This document shows, in pieces, positions 9,858 to 18,404 of a DNA stretch of 64,000 nt. Every line of letters starts with the position of its first letter. The stretch's first letter is position 1. Location: positions 5,845,501-5,909,500 of the forward strand of contig NZ_CP089985.1 of assembly GCF_021390155.1 (NCBI RefSeq), written 5' to 3'. A model generated the notes under the pieces. It had not been told where the DNA came from. It made no database searches and saw nothing but the letters and a program-made list of their open reading frames with translations. Source of the DNA: Pseudomonas sp. HN11 (GTDB lineage Bacteria; Pseudomonadota; Gammaproteobacteria; Pseudomonadales; Pseudomonadaceae). The position numbers were made by a program, and so were the translations under genes.

Positions 9858-10829
9858 ATGAGCGTTCGCGTCGGCATTGTCATGGACCCTATCGCCAGCA
9901 TTTCCTATAAAAAGGACAGCTCGCTGGCCATGCTCCTGGCCGCCCAGGCCCGCGGCTGGACCCTGTTCTATATGGAACAGCGCGATCTTTACCAGGGCGA
10001 CGGCGAGGCCCGTGCACGCATGCGCCCGCTGCAGGTGTTTGCCAACCCGGAGAAGTGGTTTGAACTGTCGGACGAAATCGACAGCCCATTGAGCGATCTG
10101 GACGTGATCCTGATGCGCAAGGATCCGCCGTTCGACATGGAATTCGTCTACTCCACCTACTTGCTGGAGCAGGCCGAGCGCGCCGGTGTGCTGATCGTCA
10201 ACAAGCCGCAGAGCCTGCGCGATTGCAATGAAAAGCTGTTCGCTACCCTTTTCCCGCAGTGCACGCCGCCGACCGTGGTCAGCCGCCGCGCCGATGTGCT
10301 GCGTGAATTCGCCGCCAAACATGGCGATGTGATCCTCAAGCCCCTGGACGGCATGGGCGGCACCTCGATCTTCCGTCACCGTGCCGGCGACCCGAACCTG
10401 TCGGTGATCCTGGAGACCCTGACTGCCCTGGGCACCCAGCAGATCATGGGCCAGGCTTACCTGCCGGCGATCAAGGACGGTGACAAGCGCATCCTGATGA
10501 TCGACGGCGAGCCGGTGGATTACTGCCTGGCGCGCATCCCGGCGGCGGGCGAGACCCGTGGCAACCTGGCGGCCGGTGGGCGTGGTGAAGCCCGTCCCCT
10601 GTCGGACAAGGACCGTTGGATTGCGGCCCAGGTCGGCCCGACCCTGCGCGAAAAAGGCCTGCTGTTCGTGGGACTGGACGTCATCGGCGAGAACCTCACC
10701 GAAATCAACGTCACCAGCCCCACCTGCATTCGCGAGATCGACAACGCATTTGGCACGAACATCGGCGAAATGTTGATGGCCGCGATAGACGCGAAGCTGC
10801 AAGCCACAAGCGCCAAGCCGCAAGTTTAA
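9858..10829 (+). CDS. gshB: Glutathione synthetase
   Basis: ATP-grasp ligase (323 aa) joining gamma-glutamylcysteine to glycine, the last step of glutathione synthesis. The N-terminal substrate domain begins VRVGIVMDPI, the ATP-grasp region shows DVILKPLDGMGGTSIF, and the C-terminal end has the conserved INVTSPTCIREID. A GAGGAAA Shine-Dalgarno precedes the ATG. It is divergent from pilG and followed 102 bp later by tonB3, the PAO1 order. The gamma-glutamylcysteine ligase gene gshA is not in this window. Confidence 0.97.
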   Translation: MSVRVGIVMDPIASISYKKDSSLAMLLAAQARGWTLFYMEQRDLYQGDGEARARMRPLQVFANPEKWFELSDEIDSPLSDLDVILMRKDPPFDMEFVYSTYLLEQAERAGVLIVNKPQSLRDCNEKLFATLFPQCTPPTVVSRRADVLREFAAKHGDVILKPLDGMGGTSIFRHRAGDPNLSVILETLTALGTQQIMGQAYLPAIKDGDKRILMIDGEPVDYCLARIPAAGETRGNLAAGGRGEARPLSDKDRWIAAQVGPTLREKGLLFVGLDVIGENLTEINVTSPTCIREIDNAFGTNIGEMLMAAIDAKLQATSAKPQV

Positions 10830-10931
10830 GGCAAACCGCGCTTAGTCTTGCCGCTTGTAACTTGCCGCTTGAAGCTAAAAACCAACATTGCGCTATCATG
10901 CCGAACCCTGAAACACGCGATGTTGGTTTTT

Positions 10932-11837
10932 ATGCCCCTCCCGTCCGACCTGCCCCCCGAACTCTCCCACAGCGGCGTGCGCCCGGCTGATCGGCTCGGA
11001 TTTACCCTGTTCCTGGCCGCGTTGATTCACCTGGCCCTGATCCTCGGCGTGGGTTTCACCATGGTAGAGCCCAAGCAGATCAGCAAAACCCTGGAAATCA
11101 CCCTCGCCACGTTCAAAAGTGAAAAGAAGCCCGAGAAGGCTGACTTCCTCGCCCAGGACAATCAGCAAGGCAGTGGCACCCTCGACAAGAAAGCCGTGCC
11201 CAAGACCACCGAAGTGGCGCCGTTCCAGGACAACAAGGTGAATAAAGTCACCCCGCCGCCGGTGCCCAAGCCGGAGGTCAAGCAGGCCGCGCCCAAGGCG
11301 GCAGTGACCACCGTCGCACCCAAGCCGCAAAAAGCCCCGACCCAGCGCGAAAAGACCAAGACCGAACCCACGCCCGAGCCCGTCAAGCCGGCGCCGACCT
11401 TCGACAGCTCGACCCTGTCCGACGAAATCTCCAGCCTCGAAGCCGAACTGGCCAACGAACAGCAGCTGTACGCCAAGCGCCCGCGCATCTATAGGCTCAA
11501 CGCCGCCTCGACCATGCGCGACAAAGGTGCCTGGTACAAAGACGAGTGGCGCAAGAAGGTCGAGCGCATCGGCAACCTCAACTACCCAGAAGAAGCGCGA
11601 CGCCAACAGATTTACGGCAATTTGCGTCTATTGGTTTCAATCAACCGCGACGGCACGCTCTATGAAGTGCAGGTGCTGGAGTCGTCCGGCCAGCCGCTGC
11701 TGGACCAGGCCGCCCAGCGCATCGTGCGCCTGGCCGCGCCCTTTGCGCCGTTCAGCGGTGATTTGAACGACGTCGATCGTCTGGAAATCATCCGCACCTG
11801 GAAGTTCGCCAAGGGCGATCGGTTGTCGAGCAATTGA
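10932..11837 (+). CDS. tonB3: TonB-family energy transducer (TonB3-type)
   Basis: A 301 aa protein with the TonB layout: short cytoplasmic N-terminus, one membrane anchor near residues 22-43 (LGFTLFLAALIHLALILGV), a long Pro/Lys-rich periplasmic spacer of about 50-150, and a C-terminal TonB domain (YPEEARRQQIYGNL, VLESSGQPLLDQAA). In PAO1 the gene at this place between gshB and algH is tonB3, which affects twitching and pilus assembly rather than iron uptake. No exbB/exbD lies nearby. Start choice is uncertain: an ATG 12 bp upstream and one at 10848 are also in frame, but this one best fits the anchor. Confidence 0.85.
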   Translation: MPLPSDLPPELSHSGVRPADRLGFTLFLAALIHLALILGVGFTMVEPKQISKTLEITLATFKSEKKPEKADFLAQDNQQGSGTLDKKAVPKTTEVAPFQDNKVNKVTPPPVPKPEVKQAAPKAAVTTVAPKPQKAPTQREKTKTEPTPEPVKPAPTFDSSTLSDEISSLEAELANEQQLYAKRPRIYRLNAASTMRDKGAWYKDEWRKKVERIGNLNYPEEARRQQIYGNLRLLVSINRDGTLYEVQVLESSGQPLLDQAAQRIVRLAAPFAPFSGDLNDVDRLEIIRTWKFAKGDRLSSN

Positions 11838-11904
11838 TGACAATTGCCACCTGTGGCACATCACCAGCTTGTCAGCTCGCCCCTCCACCGCCACACTATC
11901 GAAC

Positions 11905-12474
11905 ATGAAAAACGTCAGCCCGACCTACCTCAAGCATCATTTCCTGATCGCCATGCCCCATATGGCCGACCCGAACTTTGCGCAGACCTTGACCTACATC
12001 GTCGAGCACACCGCCAATGGTGCCATGGGGTTGGTGGTCAACCGCCCGCAAGAGCTGAACCTGGCGGATATCCTCGAGCAACTTCGCCCCGAGCTTGACC
12101 CGCCGGCACGCTGCCAGGGTGTGCCGATCTACATTGGCGGGCCGGTGCAGACTGATCGCGGTTTTGTACTGCACCCGACCGGGCCGAAGTTCCAGGCTAC
12201 GGTCGATCTGGAGGGTGTGTCGCTGTCCACTTCCCAGGATGTGTTGTTCGCCATCGCCGACGGCGAGGGCCCTGAACAAAGTGTGATCACCCTCGGCTAC
12301 GCGGGCTGGGAAGCCGGCCAATTGGAAGCCGAACTGGCCAGCAACGCCTGGCTGACGTGCCCCTTCGATGCCGAAATCCTGTTCAACACTCCCAGCGAAC
12401 TGCGCCTTGAAGCGGCTGCCGCCAAGTTGCGGGTCAACCTCAGCCTGTTGACCAGTCAGGCGGGGCACGCCTGA
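11905..12474 (+). CDS. algH: YqgE/AlgH family protein (UPF0301)
   Basis: A 189 aa protein of the AlgH/YqgE family, which has a known fold but no firmly established biochemical activity. It was first named from alginate regulation in P. aeruginosa. Conserved stretches seen are YLKHHFLIAMPHM at the N-terminus, GAMGLVVNRP, GGPVQTDRGFVLH and LGYAGWEAGQLE. I chose MKNVSPTYL as the start; an ATG 12 codons earlier is open but exceeds family length. Its stop overlaps the ruvX start by one base, so the two are translationally coupled. Confidence 0.93.
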   Translation: MKNVSPTYLKHHFLIAMPHMADPNFAQTLTYIVEHTANGAMGLVVNRPQELNLADILEQLRPELDPPARCQGVPIYIGGPVQTDRGFVLHPTGPKFQATVDLEGVSLSTSQDVLFAIADGEGPEQSVITLGYAGWEAGQLEAELASNAWLTCPFDAEILFNTPSELRLEAAAAKLRVNLSLLTSQAGHA

Positions 12475-12911
12475 TGGCTTTGCGACTGATCTTGGGTTTT
12501 GACTACGGTACCAAACAGATCGGCGTCGCGGTCGGCCAGGTCATCACCGGCCAGGCCCGCGAGCTGTGCACCTTGAAAGCCCAGAACGGCATTCCGGACT
12601 GGAATCAGGTCGAGGCCCTCATTAAAGAGTGGAAACCCGACGCCGTAGTGGTCGGCCTGCCGTTGAACATGGACGGCACTCCCAGCGACATGTGCCTGCG
12701 CGCCGAAAAATTCGCCCGCCGCCTCAATGGCCGCTACAACCTGCCCTTCTATACCCACGACGAGCGCCTCACCACCTTTGAAGCCAAAGGCGAGCGGCGT
12801 GACCGTGGCGGGCAGAAAGGCAGCTACCGCGACAATCCCGTGGACGCCATCGCCGCCGCCCTGCTGTTGCAGGGATGGCTGGATGAAAACACCGCTTTAT
12901 TTGAATCCTGA
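12474..12911 (+). CDS. ruvX: Putative Holliday junction resolvase YqgF/RuvX
   Basis: A 145 aa RNase H-like nuclease. The first acidic residue sits in LILGFDYGTKQIGVA, the second strand is PDAVVVGLPLNMDG, and the last conserved acidic residue is in NPVDAIAAALLL. In E. coli the protein acts in 16S rRNA 5'-end maturation, and resolvase activity is inferred from structure. It follows algH with a one-base overlap. A GC-rich hairpin with a T tract right after its stop separates it from pyrR. Confidence 0.93.
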   Translation: MALRLILGFDYGTKQIGVAVGQVITGQARELCTLKAQNGIPDWNQVEALIKEWKPDAVVVGLPLNMDGTPSDMCLRAEKFARRLNGRYNLPFYTHDERLTTFEAKGERRDRGGQKGSYRDNPVDAIAAALLLQGWLDENTALFES

Positions 12912-12913
12912 CT

Positions 12914-12936
12914 GACGCGGCTTGCCGCGTCTTTTT
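12914..12936 (+). terminator. Rho-independent terminator after ruvX
   Basis: A 7 bp perfect stem GACGCGG/CCGCGTC with a CTTG tetraloop is followed directly by five T residues. It lies 3 bp after the ruvX stop and about 50 bp before pyrR, so it should end the algH-ruvX transcript or attenuate read-through into pyrRBC'. Confidence 0.7.
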
Positions 12937-12948
12937 ACGTTTGAGCCC

Positions 12949-12971
12949 GGACCTTGCCTGCGCCAAGGTCC
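12949..12971 (+). promoter_or_regulatory. Hairpin in the pyrR leader next to the ribosome binding site
   Basis: Perfect 8 bp stem GGACCTTG/CAAGGTCC around a 7-base loop, ending one base before the GAAGGAG Shine-Dalgarno of pyrR. It follows the ruvX terminator, so the mRNA leader holds two successive hairpins. Whether it regulates pyr translation is unknown. PyrR RNA binding is known from Bacillus and is not established for Pseudomonas. Confidence 0.4.
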
Positions 12972-12984
12972 TGAAGGAGCCTGC

Positions 12985-13491
12985 ATGAGCCTGCCGAACC
13001 CCACCGAACTGATCAGCCAGATGGCCACCCGCCTCACGGCTCATCTGCAACACCGCAAAATCAGCGAGCCACGCTTCATCGGCATTCGCACCGGCGGTGT
13101 GTGGGTGGCCCAGGCGCTGTTGGAAGCATTGGGCAGCGACTCGCCACTCGGTACCCTCGACGTGTCCTTTTACCGTGACGATTTCAGCCAGAACGGCCTG
13201 CACCCACAAGTACGCCCGTCGGCGCTGCCGTTCGAGATCGAAGGCCAGCACCTGGTGCTGATCGACGACGTGCTGATGAGCGGCCGCACCATCCGCGCCG
13301 CCATGAACGAATTGTTCGATTACGGCCGACCGGCCAGCGTGACCCTGGTGTGCCTGCTGGACCTGGATGCCGGCGAACTGCCGATCAGCCCGGATGTAGT
13401 CGGCGCCACACTGTCGCTGGAGGCCCACCAGCGGGTAAAATTGTCCGGTCCCACGCCGCTCGAACTCGAACTGCAAGACCTCGCCCTTTAA
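12985..13491 (+). CDS. pyrR: PyrR bifunctional regulator / uracil phosphoribosyltransferase
   Basis: A 168 aa type I phosphoribosyltransferase. The PRPP-binding loop is seen as [17 protein letters not shown] and the N-terminal substrate loop as [13 protein letters not shown]. In Pseudomonas it heads the pyr operon and is thought to control pyrB expression with pyrimidine supply. It may also make UMP from uracil. Start MSLPNPTEL has a strong GAAGGAG site. It is followed 24 bp later by pyrB. Confidence 0.93.
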   Translation: MSLPNPTELISQMATRLTAHLQHRKISEPRFIGIRTGGVWVAQALLEALGSDSPLGTLDVSFYRDDFSQNGLHPQVRPSALPFEIEGQHLVLIDDVLMSGRTIRAAMNELFDYGRPASVTLVCLLDLDAGELPISPDVVGATLSLEAHQRVKLSGPTPLELELQDLAL

Positions 13492-13515
13492 ACCGCCTTG
13501 TAAAGAGTCCCCGCG

Positions 13516-14520
13516 ATGACGCCTCTAGATGCCAAGCGCCCGCTGCAGCTCAATGCTCAGGGCCAGTTGCAACATTTCTTGTCCCTCGACGGTTTGCCCC
13601 GCGAACTGCTCACCGAAATCCTCGACACCGCCGACTCGTTCCTTGAAGTCGGTGGCCGCGCGGTGAAGAAGGTCCCGCTGCTGCGCGGCAAGACCATCTG
13701 CAATGTGTTCTTCGAGAACTCCACGCGCACCCGCACCACCTTTGAACTGGCGGCCCAGCGGCTGTCGGCCGACGTGATCACGCTGAACGTGTCCACCTCA
13801 TCGGCAAGCAAGGGCGAAACCCTGCTCGACACCCTGCGCAACCTGGAAGCCATGGCCGCCGACATGTTCGTGGTGCGCCACGGCGACTCCGGCGCCGCGC
13901 ACTTCATCGCCGAACACGTGTGCCCGCAAGTGGCAATCATCAACGGCGGCGACGGCCGTCACGCCCACCCGACCCAGGGCATGCTCGACATGCTCACCAT
14001 CCGTCGGCACAAGGGCAGCTTTGAAAACCTCTCGGTGACCATCGTCGGCGACATCCTGCACTCGCGGGTTGCGCGCTCGAACATGCTGGCCCTCAAAGCC
14101 CTGGGTTGCCCGGATATCCGCGTGATCGCACCAAAAACCCTGCTGCCGATCGGCATCGAGCAGTACGGCGTGAAGGTCTACACCGACATGGCCGCAGGCC
14201 TCAAGGATGTGGACGTGGTGATCATGCTGCGCCTGCAACGTGAGCGCATGGCCGGTGGCCTGCTGCCGAGCGAAGGCGAGTTCTACCGCTTGTTCGGCCT
14301 GACCACTGCGCGCCTGGCCGGCGCCAAGCCGGATGCCATCGTCATGCACCCGGGCCCGATCAACCGTGGGGTGGAGATTGAGTCGGCGGTGGCCGACGGC
14401 CCTCAGTCGGTGATCCTGAACCAGGTCACCTACGGCATCGCCGTCCGCATGGCCGTGCTGTCCATGGCCATGAGCGGGCAAACCGCGCAACGTCAATTCG
14501 AGCAGGAGAACGCCCAGTGA
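13516..14520 (+). CDS. pyrB: Aspartate carbamoyltransferase catalytic subunit
   Basis: ATCase (334 aa), which condenses carbamoyl phosphate and aspartate in de novo pyrimidine synthesis. The carbamoyl-phosphate loop is [13 protein letters not shown], the family HPTQGMLD and [10 protein letters not shown] motifs are present, and the Asp-binding 240s loop is recognisable. Compared with the roughly 310 aa E. coli chain it has an N-terminal extension of about 20 residues, as in other Pseudomonas, where this region holds the nucleotide effector site. It overlaps pyrC' by 4 bp. The two gene products form a dodecameric complex and no pyrI is present. Confidence 0.97.
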   Translation: MTPLDAKRPLQLNAQGQLQHFLSLDGLPRELLTEILDTADSFLEVGGRAVKKVPLLRGKTICNVFFENSTRTRTTFELAAQRLSADVITLNVSTSSASKGETLLDTLRNLEAMAADMFVVRHGDSGAAHFIAEHVCPQVAIINGGDGRHAHPTQGMLDMLTIRRHKGSFENLSVTIVGDILHSRVARSNMLALKALGCPDIRVIAPKTLLPIGIEQYGVKVYTDMAAGLKDVDVVIMLRLQRERMAGGLLPSEGEFYRLFGLTTARLAGAKPDAIVMHPGPINRGVEIESAVADGPQSVILNQVTYGIAVRMAVLSMAMSGQTAQRQFEQENAQ

Positions 14521-15788
14521 AGCTCAGCATTCTTGGCGCTCGCGTCATCGATCCGGCCAGTGGCCTGGATCAAGTTACTGATCTGCACTTGGAAGCCGGC
14601 AAGCTTATCGCCATCGGCGCCGCCCCGGCGGGTTTCAGCGCGACTGAAACCATCGACGCCAAAGGCCTGGTGGCCGCACCTGGCCTGGTCGACCTGAATG
14701 TCGCCCTGCGCGAGCCGGGTTACAGCCGCAAGGGCAACATCACCAGCGAAACCCGCGCTGCCGCGGCCGGTGGCGTAACCAGCCTGTGCTGCCCGCCGCA
14801 CACCAAGCCGATCCTCGACACTTCGGCCGTGACCGAGCTGATCCTCGACCGCGCCCGTGAAGCCGGCAATTGCAAGGTGTTCCCTATAGGCGCCCTGAGC
14901 AAAGGCCTGGAAGGTGAACAACTCGCCGAGCTGATCGCCCTGCGCGATGCCGGTTGCGTGGCCTTCGGTAATGGCCTGGAAAGCTTTCGCAGCACTCGCA
15001 CGCTGTTGCGTGCCCTGGAATACGCAGCCACCTTCGACCTGACGGTGATTTTCCATTCCCAGGACCGCGATCTGGCCGAAGGCGGCCTGGCCCATGAAGG
15101 CGCCGTGGCCAGCTTCCTCGGCCTGCCGGGCATTCCGGAAACCGCCGAGACCGTGGCCCTGGCCCGTGACCTGCTGCTGGTGGAGCAAAGCGGCGTGCGC
15201 GCGCACTTCAGCCAATTGACCAGCGCTCGCGGCGTGGCGCTGATCGCCCAGGCTCAGGACCGTGGTTTGCCGGTGACGGCGGACGTGGCGCTGTATCAGC
15301 TGATACTGACGGACGAAGCACTGATCGACTTCTCCAGCCTGTATCACGTGCAGCCGCCCCTGCGCACACTGGCCGACCGCGAAGGTTTACGCGCGGCGGT
15401 CAAGTCCGGTGTGGTCTCGGCGATTTCCAGCCATCACCAGCCCCATGAGCGGGATGCCAAGCTGGCCCCGTTTGGCGCGACAGAGCCGGGCATCAGCAGT
15501 GTCGAACTGTTGCTGCCGCTGGCGATGACGTTGGTAGAGGATGGGCTGCTGGACTTGCCGACCCTGCTGGCACGCCTGAGCGCAGGCCCGGCTGAAGCGT
15601 TGCGCCTGCCGGCGGGTAAGTTGGCGGTGGGTTCGGCGGCGGACCTGGTGCTGTTTGATCCGGCCAGCCCCACGGTTGCCGGGGAGCAGTGGTTGTCCAA
15701 AGGTGAGAATTGCCCCTTTATCGGGCATAGCCTGCCGGCGACGGTGCGCTACACCTTGGTGGATGGGCGGATCAGCTACCAGGCCTGA
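14517..15788 (+). CDS. pyrC': Non-catalytic dihydroorotase-like PyrC' subunit
   Basis: An amidohydrolase-fold protein (423 aa) that supports assembly of the PyrB ATCase particle. The zinc-binding HxH found in active dihydroorotases after the first strand is replaced: the protein reads [11 protein letters not shown], with Asn61 and Ala63 where the two histidines should be. So it cannot be a normal dihydroorotase, as known for PyrC' of P. putida and P. aeruginosa. A separate active pyrC must lie elsewhere. It overlaps pyrB by 4 bp (ATGA). Confidence 0.95.
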   Translation: MKLSILGARVIDPASGLDQVTDLHLEAGKLIAIGAAPAGFSATETIDAKGLVAAPGLVDLNVALREPGYSRKGNITSETRAAAAGGVTSLCCPPHTKPILDTSAVTELILDRAREAGNCKVFPIGALSKGLEGEQLAELIALRDAGCVAFGNGLESFRSTRTLLRALEYAATFDLTVIFHSQDRDLAEGGLAHEGAVASFLGLPGIPETAETVALARDLLLVEQSGVRAHFSQLTSARGVALIAQAQDRGLPVTADVALYQLILTDEALIDFSSLYHVQPPLRTLADREGLRAAVKSGVVSAISSHHQPHERDAKLAPFGATEPGISSVELLLPLAMTLVEDGLLDLPTLLARLSAGPAEALRLPAGKLAVGSAADLVLFDPASPTVAGEQWLSKGENCPFIGHSLPATVRYTLVDGRISYQA

Positions 15789-15804
15789 TAAATCCTGCAT
15801 CCAA

Positions 15805-15832
15805 TGTGGGATGGGGCAAGCTCCCTCCCACA
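15805..15832. repeat. Single REP-like inverted repeat
   Basis: TGTGGGA and TCCCACA arms enclose a GGGGCAAGCTCCC core, in the 69 bp between convergent pyrC' and the TM2 gene. It is one unit of the palindromes typical of the P. fluorescens group and may also work as a bidirectional transcript end. Confidence 0.7.
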
Positions 15833-15857
15833 TGTTGATCTCCTCCAGACGTAAAGA

Positions 15858-16286
15858 TCAGCGGCCAGCGTTGCGCTCGGCATTGCGGATCGAAATCTGC
15901 GTATTCAACGTCCAGAAGTCATACAGCACCCCCACTAGGAACAAACCGCCGGTCAACAGGTAGATCAGACCGGTGATCCACTTGCCCTGGTACATACGGT
16001 GCACGCCAAATACGCCAAGAAACGCCAACAGGATCCAGGCCACGTTGTATTCGATGGGCCCGGCGGTGAAACGCAGGTCCGCTTCACGGTCCATGGCCGG
16101 GATCAGGAAAAAGTCGATCAACCAGCCAATTCCCAACAGGCCAAGGGTGAAAAACCAAATCGTCCCGGTCACCGGCTTGCCGTAATAGAAGCGATGCGCT
16201 CCGGTAAAACCGAAAATCCACAGCAGGTAACCGATCACCTTACTGTGGGTGTCTTGCTGTGGACCAATCTGCTGATAGGTGTTCAT
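15858..16286 (-). CDS. Tandem TM2-domain membrane protein
   Basis: A 142 aa inner-membrane protein made of two TM2-type units. Residues ~15-65 read GYLLWIFGFTGAHRFYYGK, then a second hydrophobic helix ending in LIDFFLIPAMD. Residues ~80-130 repeat the pattern with LAFLGVFGVHRMYQGKW and a second pair ending in YDFWTLN. The G.HR.Y.GK turn is the family signature. Function is unknown. It is transcribed alone, divergent from the NlpC/P60 gene, with a 249 bp AT-rich region between. Confidence 0.85.
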   Translation of the reverse strand: MNTYQQIGPQQDTHSKVIGYLLWIFGFTGAHRFYYGKPVTGTIWFFTLGLLGIGWLIDFFLIPAMDREADLRFTAGPIEYNVAWILLAFLGVFGVHRMYQGKWITGLIYLLTGGLFLVGVLYDFWTLNTQISIRNAERNAGR

Positions 16287-16475
16287 CGCGTACCTCTTTT
16301 GCCTCGATAGATAAATTTTTTCATTTTCTTTGTAACTTTTTTACAGGCGCCCGACGTACGGCAAATGGTATCTTCCTGCCCTGAAAGCCTTATGCCACCT
16401 GACTTGTGTAGGACAATTGCGGCGAATCGTCGCGTTTTTCCTGATTTTGACGTCAAGGTTCAGTCGACAAACGGC

Positions 16476-16504
16476 CTGAGAACGACACAAAAAGCTGTTA
16501 TAAA
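16476..16504 (+). promoter_or_regulatory. Candidate sigma-70 promoter for the NlpC/P60 gene
   Basis: A TATAAA -10 element (16499-16504) lies 17 bp after a CTGAGA match to -35 (4 of 6), about 31 bp before the ATG at 16536. This is inferred from sequence only. Confidence 0.4.
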
Positions 16505-16535
16505 GTTGCGCGCAAACCCATAAGAGCCACGCCTA

Positions 16536-17174
16536 ATGCGACCATTTTTCAAGACATGGCTAACCATTTGCCTATTAATGCCACTGGCCGCCCACGCCAC
16601 CAATCGTGAGCAACGACTTCCTAACGTTAACGGTTTCACCCCTAAAGTCCACAGCACACCTAGCACGGCCAAATCGGTCAAGCTGACCGTCAACCGCCCG
16701 ACTCAACTGAGCAAGGCCCGCAACGGCAAAGCAGTTCCAGGCCTTGTCGGCGTCAACACCAAGCAAAGCAGCACCGTCCTCAGCCGCGCCGTCAACGTGC
16801 TCGGTACGCCTTATCGTTGGGGCGGCAGCAGCCCAAGTAAAGGGTTCGACTGCAGTGGCTTGGTGAAATATGCGTTTAACGACGTAGCAGCCGTGGATTT
16901 GCCGCGCACCTCCAATGCCATGGCAGCCGGCCACGGGCAGAAGGTTGATCGCAAGGACCTGAAACCCGGCGACTTGCTGTTCTTCAAGCTGAAGAGCCGC
17001 CAGGTGAACCACGTTGCCATCTACTTGGGCAATGACCGCTTTATCCACGCACCGCGTCGTGGCAAGTCGGTGAGTATCGATACACTGAAGAAGCCGTTCT
17101 GGGACAAGAACTATGTGATTGCCAAGCGAGTACTGCCGAAAGAGCAGAATAACTTGCGGATCGTTCAGCGCTGA
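16536..17174 (+). CDS. NlpC/P60 (C40) cell-wall hydrolase, secreted
   Basis: A 212 aa protein with an N-terminal Sec signal (residues 1-21, ending LAAHA), a basic low-complexity linker to about 75, and a C-terminal NlpC/P60 domain. Predicted catalytic residues are Cys106 in FDCSGLVKYAF, His159 in VNHVAIYLG and a third polar residue, His171. Family members are peptidoglycan endopeptidases cutting the D-Glu-DAP or DAP-DAP bond. It is monocistronic, between a divergent TM2 gene and convergent pilT. Confidence 0.9.
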   Translation: MRPFFKTWLTICLLMPLAAHATNREQRLPNVNGFTPKVHSTPSTAKSVKLTVNRPTQLSKARNGKAVPGLVGVNTKQSSTVLSRAVNVLGTPYRWGGSSPSKGFDCSGLVKYAFNDVAAVDLPRTSNAMAAGHGQKVDRKDLKPGDLLFFKLKSRQVNHVAIYLGNDRFIHAPRRGKSVSIDTLKKPFWDKNYVIAKRVLPKEQNNLRIVQR

Positions 17175-17199
17175 TTCCAGGCTGAAATGCAGTACCCAA

Positions 17200-17287
17200 T
17201 GTGGGAGCGGGCTTGCTCGCGAAAGCGGTAGATCAGTCAATCAATCTGTTGACTGACACTTTTTTCGCGAGCAAGCCCGCTCCCACA
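17200..17287. repeat. REPIN: two REP arms in inverted order
   Basis: 25 bp perfect arms, each a TGTGGGAGCGGGCTTGCTCG-type REP extended by CGAAA and its complement, flank a loop containing a TCAGTCA...TGACTGACACT minor dyad. It fills the gap between convergent NlpC/P60 and pilT, where it could stop transcription both ways. Such units are mobilised by the RAYT transposase, which is not encoded in this window. Confidence 0.9.
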
Positions 17288-17312
17288 TTTGATTTACATC
17301 GTTTTCAAAACC

Positions 17313-18347
17313 TCATATGTCTGCAGGCACCCTCGCCTTCTCCCGCGCATCCTCCCGACTGATCACCCCCTCCCCGACCAGCGCCTTCAAACTCATATCC
17401 AGGGTCTTCATCCCCAACGCCCCGCCGGTCTGGATCGCCGAGACCATCTGCGCCACCTTGTCCTCCCGAATCAAATTCCGAATGGCCGGCGTGCCCAGCA
17501 TGATTTCATGGGCCGCTACCCGCCCGCCGCCAATCTTCTTCACCAGCACTTGGGACACCACCGCCTGCAACGACTCCGACAGCATCGAGCGGACCATCGC
17601 CTTTTCCCCGGCGGGGAACACGTCCACCAGTCGGTCGACAGTCTTGGCCGCCGAACTGGTGTGCAGGGTGCCAAACACCAGGTGCCCGGTCTCAGCCGCC
17701 GTCAGCGCCAGACGGATGGTTTCCAGGTCACGCAGTTCGCCCACCAGGATCACGTCCGGGTCTTCCCGAAGCGCCGAGCGCAGGGCGATGGAAAAACCAT
17801 GGGTGTCGCGATGCACCTGGCGTTGGTTGATCAACGCCATTTTCGGCGTGTGGATAAATTCGATGGGGTCTTCAAGGGTGAGAATGTGCTGGCGCCGATG
17901 CTGATTGAGAAAATCGATCATCGCCGCCAGGGTGGTGGACTTGCCTGAACCGGTCGGGCCGGTGACCAACACCAAACCCCGTGGCAGTTGAGCGATACGC
18001 CGGAACACTTCATCAAGGCCAAGGTTTTCCAGGCTTTGGACTTCGGACGGGATGGTGCGAAACACTGCACTCATGCCGCGATCCTGACGAAACACATTGG
18101 CCCGGAACCGCGCCACTCCGGGCAGTTCGAAGGCAAAATCCGTTTCAAGAGATGTTTCGAAATCCTTTTGTTGGTGCTGATTGAGCAAAGGGCTCAATAA
18201 GTCCGCTACTTGCGTAGGTGAAAGCACTGGCCCCTCCAGTGGCCAGACCTCGCCATCCACTCGCAGCATCGGCGTCAGGCCGGCGGACAAATGCAGGTCG
18301 GAGGCGCCACGGCGCACGCTGACCGTGAGTAATTCTGAGATATCCAT
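17313..18347 (-). CDS. pilT: PilT type IV pilus retraction ATPase
   Basis: Hexameric cytoplasmic secretion-superfamily ATPase (344 aa, exactly the usual length). Walker A GPTGSGKSTT, Asp box, Walker B LVGELRDLETI, His box GHLVFGTLHTSSA and the PilT-specific AIRNLIRE helix are all seen. I chose MDISELLTVS as the start, rejecting a 60-codon extension that runs into divergent yggS. In PAO1 pilU follows pilT. Here pilT is followed by a REPIN and a convergent gene, so pilU is absent from this place. Confidence 0.97.
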   Translation of the reverse strand: MDISELLTVSVRRGASDLHLSAGLTPMLRVDGEVWPLEGPVLSPTQVADLLSPLLNQHQQKDFETSLETDFAFELPGVARFRANVFRQDRGMSAVFRTIPSEVQSLENLGLDEVFRRIAQLPRGLVLVTGPTGSGKSTTLAAMIDFLNQHRRQHILTLEDPIEFIHTPKMALINQRQVHRDTHGFSIALRSALREDPDVILVGELRDLETIRLALTAAETGHLVFGTLHTSSAAKTVDRLVDVFPAGEKAMVRSMLSESLQAVVSQVLVKKIGGGRVAAHEIMLGTPAIRNLIREDKVAQMVSAIQTGGALGMKTLDMSLKALVGEGVISREDAREKARVPADI

Positions 18348-18404
18348 AGGGCTTTCCATTTCCAGTAGAATGCCGCGGACTCCATATCCACGGGCGCATC
18401 TTGA

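Noticed and set aside
14517..15788. Active dihydroorotase PyrC
   Set aside because: The zinc HxH is replaced by Asn and Ala.
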